From Lachnospiraceae bacterium (GTDB taxonomy: Bacteria; Bacillota; Clostridia; Lachnospirales; Lachnospiraceae): a DNA stretch of 31,919 bases. Under the pieces are notes generated by a model that searched no databases, was not told the origin of the DNA, and was given only the letters and a program-made list of their open reading frames with translations. Positions within the stretch are counted from its first letter, which is position 1; every line of letters starts with the position of its first letter. This document shows, one piece after another, positions 27,665 to 31,919 of this stretch. Location: positions 1 to 31,919 of the forward strand of contig SFNX01000030.1 in the NCBI GenBank assembly GCA_004552595.1, in the 5' to 3' direction. The translations under genes were made by a program, and so were the position numbers.

Positions 27665-27955
27665 ATGGGTATTAGGGAGAAGCAGTCAAGTGAAAAGCGG
27701 CTGATTGATGCAAATATCATGCGTGATGATTGGCTGGAAAACGGTAAAAATGAATATGTATATGATACTAACGCTGTCTTGGATAGTATAGACTCACAAC
27801 CAACCGTGGATGCTGTAGAAATGGTCCGGTGTTGGAAGTGCAAATATCATGAAGACACTGATGTTACAGGGTTCAAGCATTGTCGTCTGCTTAGTAAAAT
27901 AGTACGATATAACGATTTTTGCTCCTACGGTAAGCGGAAAGAAGGTGCTGACTGA
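27665..27955 (+). CDS. Phage Cys-motif protein (96 aa)
   Basis: GAGGAG precedes ATG 27665. Contains KRLIDANIMRDDW, then IDSQPTVDAVEMVRCWKCKYHED and CRLLSKIVRYNDFCSYGKRK: the familiar clostridial phage layout of a 'PTVDAVEVVRC..C' motif with four Cys, probably a zinc ribbon. Role unknown. Its stop overlaps the next ATG by one base. Confidence 0.85.
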   Translation: MGIREKQSSEKRLIDANIMRDDWLENGKNEYVYDTNAVLDSIDSQPTVDAVEMVRCWKCKYHEDTDVTGFKHCRLLSKIVRYNDFCSYGKRKEGAD

Positions 27956-28218
27956 TGGATGAGTATATTAAGCGAGAAGCGGCTATTGAAGCTGTAAAAC
28001 ATGCGTGGGCGAAGGGGCTTGAGCCGTCACAGTATATTGAGAATATTCCAGCCGCCAACGTTGCACCGGTGCAGCATGGGAGGTGGGAGGTAGGATATTT
28101 TCATGATAGAGTGTGTAGCTGTTGCCTGCACCCGGATAACGATTTCGATGATTATGCGCATAAATTCTGCCCGCACTGCGGGGCGAAGATGGACGGAGGA
28201 CTGACTGATGGATGTTAA
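27955..28218 (+). CDS. Zn-ribbon phage protein (87 aa)
   Basis: Starts at the overlapping TGATG. DEYIKREAAIEAVKHAW, then IPAANVAPVQHGRWEV, CSCCLHP and CPHCGAKMDGG form the common 'HGRW...C..C...CPxCGAKM' phage family; a four-Cys zinc ribbon is likely. Overlaps the next gene by 11 bases. Confidence 0.85.
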   Translation: MDEYIKREAAIEAVKHAWAKGLEPSQYIENIPAANVAPVQHGRWEVGYFHDRVCSCCLHPDNDFDDYAHKFCPHCGAKMDGGLTDGC

Positions 28219-28618
28219 GGGAAAGCTGGTGGAGATTTTGAAGCAAGCACCTTTTGAGGGAAAAGTGCTTGACGAATGGTGGCAGGAAGAAAAGATTAGA
28301 AGAATTGCAGACCACCTTATCAGCAATGGTGTAACGGTGCATGAATCCAGTTGTCCATATTGTTGCGATAATGGCGAAGGACACGGAATGTTGAAACACA
28401 GCTATGATGATGAAGATGGAATGGAAATGAACATCCATCCATCAACAAGGAAAGAAAACGGATATCAAAGCCAAGCGTGGTGGGCGACTGTACATTTTCG
28501 TGGAGAATGCAGAGATTTTTATATTGAAGTTTGCCCGTTCTGCGGAAGGCGACTTGTTCCGTTGAAAGAAGAAAGGGAGACCGCTATGCCGCATCCGCAG
28601 AAGGATGCGAAGAAATGA
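28208..28618 (+). CDS. Zn-ribbon phage protein (136 aa)
   Basis: ATG 28208 lies within the end of the previous gene, with GGAGGA upstream. Helical N-terminus (KLVEILKQAPFEGKVLDEWW, IADHLISNGVTV), CPYCCDN in the middle and VCPFCGRRL near the end. These look like two Cys pairs of one metal site with a long insertion. Function unknown. Confidence 0.82.
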   Translation: MDVKGKLVEILKQAPFEGKVLDEWWQEEKIRRIADHLISNGVTVHESSCPYCCDNGEGHGMLKHSYDDEDGMEMNIHPSTRKENGYQSQAWWATVHFRGECRDFYIEVCPFCGRRLVPLKEERETAMPHPQKDAKK

Positions 28619-28661
28619 TAAGGCGATAATGGAGCTCGTAAAGCAGAACAGGAGGTTAATC

Positions 28662-28763
28662 ATGCAGTATTTAGGTCTGTTTTTTACATTCACATTTCCG
28701 GGAATCCTCATTGGAATCCTGTTAACTTATGGAAAATTTCTTAAAGACGATGAAGAAGACTAA
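28662..28763 (+). CDS. Single-helix membrane micropeptide (33 aa)
   Basis: AGGAGG lies 6 bases before ATG 28662. MQYLGLFFTFTFPGILIGIL forms one membrane helix, followed by TYGKFLKDDEED. An in-frame ATG at 28629 would add 11 residues but lacks a ribosome site. Role unknown. Confidence 0.72.
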   Translation: MQYLGLFFTFTFPGILIGILLTYGKFLKDDEED

Positions 28764-28785
28764 GAGAAGGAGGAGTTGAAGCGCG

Positions 28786-29064
28786 ATGAGTAAGTACAGA
28801 AAAAAGCCAGTGGTTATTGACGCGTTCCAGTTAAACGAGAGAGGACTTGTTGGAGAAGATTGGTTTTGGGACGCGGTTTCGGAAAACACAATCATCACTC
28901 ATGACTTTGGGAAGTACCACCCGGGCCCGGCATGGTGCGAAATAAAAACACTCGAGGGAACAATGGTTGCCAAAGCTGGAGATTATATTATACGCGGCGT
29001 AAATGGGGAAATCTATCCGTGCAAAGCCGACATCTTTGAGAAGACTTATGAGGCTGTTCAATGA
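28786..29064 (+). CDS. Conserved phage protein, PGD(Y/W)IIxGVxGExYPCK family (92 aa)
   Basis: Starts SKYRKKPVVIDAFQL and ends AGDYIIRGVNGEIYPCKADIFEKTYE; both segments are hallmarks of a very common small phage protein of Firmicutes and other phages. Function not established to my knowledge. GGAGG lies about 12 bases before ATG 28786. Confidence 0.9.
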   Translation: MSKYRKKPVVIDAFQLNERGLVGEDWFWDAVSENTIITHDFGKYHPGPAWCEIKTLEGTMVAKAGDYIIRGVNGEIYPCKADIFEKTYEAVQ

Positions 29065-29126
29065 TTTAGGACAAGTGGAATTTGTAGAAATATATTAGAT
29101 GACGAACGAAAAGGAGATGCTAACTG

Positions 29127-29399
29127 ATGGCTGAGTATATCAAAAATCCACTCTCTGGAAAATTGAGAGGTGTGACATATGAGGATGGCAAGATAATTGA
29201 TGTTCATATTAGAGATACGGATGACATAGTTAAGGTTTTTGTCCCAGTTCGGCATGGGCGATGGATTAATAAAGGGGAGTATACAGTCTGTATGGAATGC
29301 GGCGGACGGAGTGGTACACAATATGACAGTGTAGAGCCGATACCTTTGATGACGCAATTCTGTCCCAACTGTGGTGCAAAAATGGATGGGAGGTGCTGA
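29127..29399 (+). CDS. Zn-ribbon phage protein (90 aa)
   Basis: AAAGGAG precedes ATG 29127. Ends with VRHGRWINKG, CMECGG and FCPNCGAKMDGRC: same C-terminal family as the gene at 27955. Confidence 0.84.
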   Translation: MAEYIKNPLSGKLRGVTYEDGKIIDVHIRDTDDIVKVFVPVRHGRWINKGEYTVCMECGGRSGTQYDSVEPIPLMTQFCPNCGAKMDGRC

Positions 29400-29402
29400 C
29401 TA

Positions 29403-29642
29403 ATGAATGTTAGGGAAAAGCTGATTGATTTGAAGCCGTGCCCGTTCTGCGGCGGTGAAGCGTGTGTTAAAACGTCAACAACGCAAACTATACCAAGCCA
29501 CCCAATGGCGTGGGTATATTGCAAAAAATGCAAGAGCTCATCAGCAAGTTTTGATGATTGTAAAAAAAACGGCACTTTTTTGTTTGATGCAATCGAAGCG
29601 TGGAACCGCCGTGCCGGAGAGGAGGACAACAATGTACATTAA
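29403..29642 (+). CDS. Lar-like restriction alleviation protein (79 aa)
   Basis: LKPCPFCGGEACV at the N-terminus, a second Cys pair (YCKKCKSSS) and IEAWNRRAGE at the C-terminus match the Lar family layout. In the Rac prophage, Lar eases type I restriction by altering modification. Here the call is by motif and the activity is inferred. Follows the previous stop by 3 bases and overlaps the next gene by 11. Confidence 0.86.
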   Translation: MNVREKLIDLKPCPFCGGEACVKTSTTQTIPSHPMAWVYCKKCKSSSASFDDCKKNGTFLFDAIEAWNRRAGEEDNNVH

Positions 29643-30612
29643 AGGTTTTGATAAAGATTTGTGTTGCCGTGGAATGCAATTCGAGGTTGGCAAAGAGTAC
29701 AGCACTGGTGTCGCTGATGCCGACATAAGTCTTTGCACAAATACAGTGTTCCATTTTTGCGATTCGTTGCGAAAAGTTCATACCCATTACTCTGTAATAC
29801 CTGAAGAAGATAACCGGTTTTGCGAAATAGAAGTACTGGGTGCGCTCGTTTCTGACGATACCAAGTGCGGAAGCAATCGCATTCGTATAGTTAGGGAAAT
29901 CTCAGGCGATGAGCTTAATATAATGCGTGGCTTAACAAATGGAAATACAGGCATTTTTAACAGCGGCGATTGTAACAGCGGTGATTGTAACAGTGGCAAT
30001 CGTAACAGTGGCAACTGGAATAGCGGCAGTCGTAACAGCGGCAACTGGAATAGCGGCAGTCGTAACAGTGGAGATTGGAACAGCGGCAGGGATAACAGCG
30101 GCGATTGTAACAGCGGTAATTGGAACAGCGGCAGGGATAACAGCGGCAGTCGTAACAGCGGCGATTGTAACAGTGGAGATTGGAACAGCGGCAGGGATAA
30201 CAGCGGCAGTCGTAACAGCGGCGATTGTAACAGCGGTAATTGGAACAGCGGCGATTGGAACAGTGGCAATTGTAACAGCGGCTTTTTCTGCACAAACTCT
30301 CCAAAATTGAGACTGTTTAACAAAGAAACCGACTTTACCATAGAAGAATTTATAAAAACCGAATGGTATGCAGTACTTACTTCGGGTGAATTTAATCTTA
30401 CCAAATGGAGAGCTTACACCGATGAAGAAAAAGCACAGGACGAGCGGAAAAGGTTTATAAGCGGTGAACTAATAACAATCCCGTATAAAGAAGCTTGTGC
30501 AAGCTGGTGGGCGTCTTTATCCGAAAAAGACAAAGCGATAATTAAAACCATACCTAATTTTGATGCTAATATATTTGCCGAAATAACTGGTATTGATGTA
30601 ACTAATATTTGA
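29632..30612 (+). CDS. Pentapeptide-type NSG-repeat phage protein (326 aa)
   Basis: GAGAGGAGG precedes ATG 29632. The N-terminal 100 residues (KGFDKDLCCRGMQFEVGKEY, then FCEIEVLG) form a domain commonly attached to phage pentapeptide proteins, possibly the one InterPro calls DUF7666 (from memory). Residues about 109-220 are some 21 units of NSGxx with x from D, N, S, R, W, C (nt 29959-30283), likely a regular beta coil. A unique C-terminus follows. DNA-mimic functions are known for some pentapeptide proteins; not shown here. Confidence 0.88.
   Translation: MYIKGFDKDLCCRGMQFEVGKEYSTGVADADISLCTNTVFHFCDSLRKVHTHYSVIPEEDNRFCEIEVLGALVSDDTKCGSNRIRIVREISGDELNIMRGLTNGNTGIFNSGDCNSGDCNSGNRNSGNWNSGSRNSGNWNSGSRNSGDWNSGRDNSGDCNSGNWNSGRDNSGSRNSGDCNSGDWNSGRDNSGSRNSGDCNSGNWNSGDWNSGNCNSGFFCTNSPKLRLFNKETDFTIEEFIKTEWYAVLTSGEFNLTKWRAYTDEEKAQDERKRFISGELITIPYKEACASWWASLSEKDKAIIKTIPNFDANIFAEITGIDVTNI
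29959..30290 (+). repeat. 15-bp coding repeat with 60-bp higher-order units
   Basis: About 21 units of AACAGCGGC plus two codons. The 60-bp blocks starting at about 30124 and 30184 are nearly identical, showing recent duplication. Confidence 0.88.
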
Positions 30613-30628
30613 AAAGCGGTGAAGAGGA

Positions 30629-31021
30629 ATGACGAGAGAAGAAACTATCCGCACATTTAACTTTGGCACATGGCGGGATAACTTGAATTCAGAAATGAGT
30701 GATGCAGATTCCAAGCCATTGTTTGAAGCTCTGGACATGGCAATCTCCGCACTTAAGCAACAGCAGGATCAGGAAAGCAAGCCGCTGAACGGATGGATCA
30801 GCGTTAAGGATAGGCTGCCGGACAACAAAGAACACGATTGGGTGCTTGCACAGGTTGTTGAGGACAACGGCTATATGCACATACCAAGAGTTATGGAGTA
30901 TAGGCAAGCAAAAAATGATTGGTTTGAGGAAACATATGGCTGGCTTTCTGAACACAATGGTTTATTCTCCGTAACTCACTGGATACCGCTGCCACTTGCC
31001 CCGGAGGTAAAAAATGATTGA
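30629..31021 (+). CDS. DUF551-like phage protein (130 aa)
   Basis: GAAGAGG precedes ATG 30629. The C-terminal domain WISVKDRLPDNKEHDWVLAQV ending VTHWIPLPLAPE is the DUF551 signature. The N-terminus (PLFEALDMAISALKQQQ) is the helical partner usual in clostridial phages. Function unknown. Overlaps the next gene by 8 bases. Confidence 0.9.
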   Translation: MTREETIRTFNFGTWRDNLNSEMSDADSKPLFEALDMAISALKQQQDQESKPLNGWISVKDRLPDNKEHDWVLAQVVEDNGYMHIPRVMEYRQAKNDWFEETYGWLSEHNGLFSVTHWIPLPLAPEVKND

Positions 31022-31520
31022 AAACAAATCAAATGTCTATCAAAGACTCATTAGCCATATGAAAATAAACAAAACAACTGGGTGTTGGGAGTGGCAAGGG
31101 AGCAAACGAAACGGATATGGAAGAATGATTATTGGCAGTAGAACAGACGGAACAAGAAAAACTGTGTCAACGCATAGGCTGTCATATGAATTGCATTATG
31201 GAGAAATACCGCAAGGGATGGAAATATGTCATAAGTGTGATAACCCTTGTTGTATAAACCCTGACCACCTTTTTGCGGGGACACGGCAAGACAACGTAGA
31301 TGATCGTGAGCGAAAAGGTAGAAACAATCCACCGAAGGGAGAAAAACACCCAAAAGCAAAATTGACAGAATTAGATGTTTTGACAATAAGGGAAAAGAGA
31401 TTGCAGGGTGTGTCTTTTGGCAAATTGGCAAAAGAATATGGAGTTTGCAAAAAGACCATTCAAGATGCCGTTAGTGGAAAGACCTGGTCTTATTTGCCGG
31501 AACCACCGAAAGGAGAATAA
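31014..31520 (+). CDS. HNH homing-type endonuclease (168 aa)
   Basis: GCWEWQGSKRNGYGR and THRLSYELHYG lead into the HNH core EICHKCDNPCCINPDHL (H73, N82, H85) and GTRQDN. The C-terminus (KLTELDVLTIREKR, then FGKLAKEYGVCKKTIQDAV) is a helix-turn-helix. It is a free-standing HNH nuclease typical of phage intergenic selfish genes, or a packaging-associated nuclease. Its tight overlap with the upstream gene shows it is part of the operon. Confidence 0.92.
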   Translation: MIENKSNVYQRLISHMKINKTTGCWEWQGSKRNGYGRMIIGSRTDGTRKTVSTHRLSYELHYGEIPQGMEICHKCDNPCCINPDHLFAGTRQDNVDDRERKGRNNPPKGEKHPKAKLTELDVLTIREKRLQGVSFGKLAKEYGVCKKTIQDAVSGKTWSYLPEPPKGE

Positions 31521-31522
31521 TT

Positions 31523-31777
31523 ATGGCACAGCTCTATAAAATGACTTTGTATGTTTGCGATTTGGAAGATAGCTTGTCACTGGATGAAATTGAAACTTTA
31601 ATCAAGCGAGATGCGCTCAATGGTATATCTGTGAATTGTATTTGCCATTTTGCAGATAGTAAAATCGGACAGAATGTTGAATGGAACGATGATATTGACC
31701 TGAACCGTTGTGATTGTCCTACTTCTGCTTGGGAAAAGTATTTTGCGCCGCCTGCTGGAATGCGGAGATGGAGGTAA
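31523..31777 (+). CDS. Hypothetical phage protein (84 aa)
   Basis: AAAGGAG lies before ATG 31523. Acidic, with paired Cys (CICHF and CDCP). YKMTLYVCDLEDSLSLDEIETLI is a pattern seen in small clostridial phage proteins. No function. Confidence 0.8.
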   Translation: MAQLYKMTLYVCDLEDSLSLDEIETLIKRDALNGISVNCICHFADSKIGQNVEWNDDIDLNRCDCPTSAWEKYFAPPAGMRRWR

Positions 31778-31919
31778 ATGATGAGTAACGAAGACGCTGT
31801 TAAAGCATTAATTGCACATCGCACTCGATTTAGAGATGATTTCGGGTGGGATAAAACGACGCTTGAAGCACTTGATATTGCCATTGCTTTATTAACTACT
31901 GAATCAAAGCCAACAGCAA
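31778..31919 (+). CDS. Partial CDS, runs off the right edge
   Basis: ATG 31778 immediately follows the previous TAA (a second ATG is at 31781), with GGAGATGGAGG upstream. The visible 47 codons include LEALDIAIALLTTES, like the N-terminal helix of the DUF551-like gene at 30629, so a second DUF551-type protein is possible. Confidence 0.7.
   Translation, partial: MMSNEDAVKALIAHRTRFRDDFGWDKTTLEALDIAIALLTTESKPTA

Noticed and set aside
29939..30310. Ala/Val/Thr-rich and Cys/Arg-rich frames overlapping the NSG repeats
   Set aside because: They are out-of-frame translations of the 15-bp repeat.

Overview
The window looks like part of a large bacteriophage, or a phage-plasmid, of a gut-type Firmicutes (clostridial) host. 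The reasons are AGGAGG-type ribosome sites, vegetative TTGACA/TATAAT promoters, very small densely packed genes, and phage-typical families: Lar-like, DUF551-like, an HNH endonuclease, an SPFH protein, a beta-sandwich lipoprotein and Zn-ribbon proteins. No tRNA, rRNA, CRISPR array, insertion sequence or virion structural gene was recognised. The species cannot be named from the sequence.

Layout. (1) 1-2040: essentially non-coding. It holds 45-bp tandem repeats, GCTAGC-containing repeats, a long G-poor ACATAC tract and an AT palindromic tract. (2) 2040-20420: a one-direction array of about 30 small transcription units. Nearly every one has its own sigma-A promoter (37 in total, 35 with an exactly 17-bp spacer), an AT-rich UP-like element, a Shine-Dalgarno site, one short gene and a terminator. 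The stop codon often lies inside the terminator loop. The units are separated by conserved AT-rich elements enclosing a GC-rich core. From 4.6 to 9.1 kb the core is a 9-bp stem/9-nt loop hairpin with compensatory changes. From 10.1 to 20.4 kb it is usually a short palindrome centred on CCCGGG. Recognisable products include a PD-(D/E)XK-like protein, a HAD phosphatase, an HD phosphohydrolase, a GNAT acetyltransferase, a deoxyribosyltransferase-like protein, a DEDDh exonuclease, a GIY-YIG-like protein, a PcfJ-like protein, an AbrB regulator and two winged-helix-like paralogs. This has the shape of an early, host-takeover region built of stacked morons. A few promoters drive no gene and may make small RNAs.

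(3) 20.4-24.0 kb: palindrome-rich DNA and one plus-strand gene, then a minus-strand module. Two of its genes become complete only if TAG is read as an amino acid (Gln fits). One is a two-winged-helix replication-initiator-like protein flanked by eight iterons, five of them spaced 21-22 bp upstream of its start. The other is a formate/nitrite-transporter-like membrane protein. No gene called in the window ends in TAG. (4) 24.0-27.6 kb: plus-strand genes (SPFH protein and unknown phage proteins) using a second promoter type fused to the preceding terminator. (5) 27.6-31.9 kb: a conventional operon of overlapping small phage genes, running off the right edge.

How the parts may work together (inference): the array would give strong, parallel, immediate expression of many small host-interaction proteins. 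The iteron/Rep module would give plasmid-like replication. Reading of TAG would be needed for the Rep and transporter genes, so a suppressor tRNA should exist elsewhere in the genome or host.
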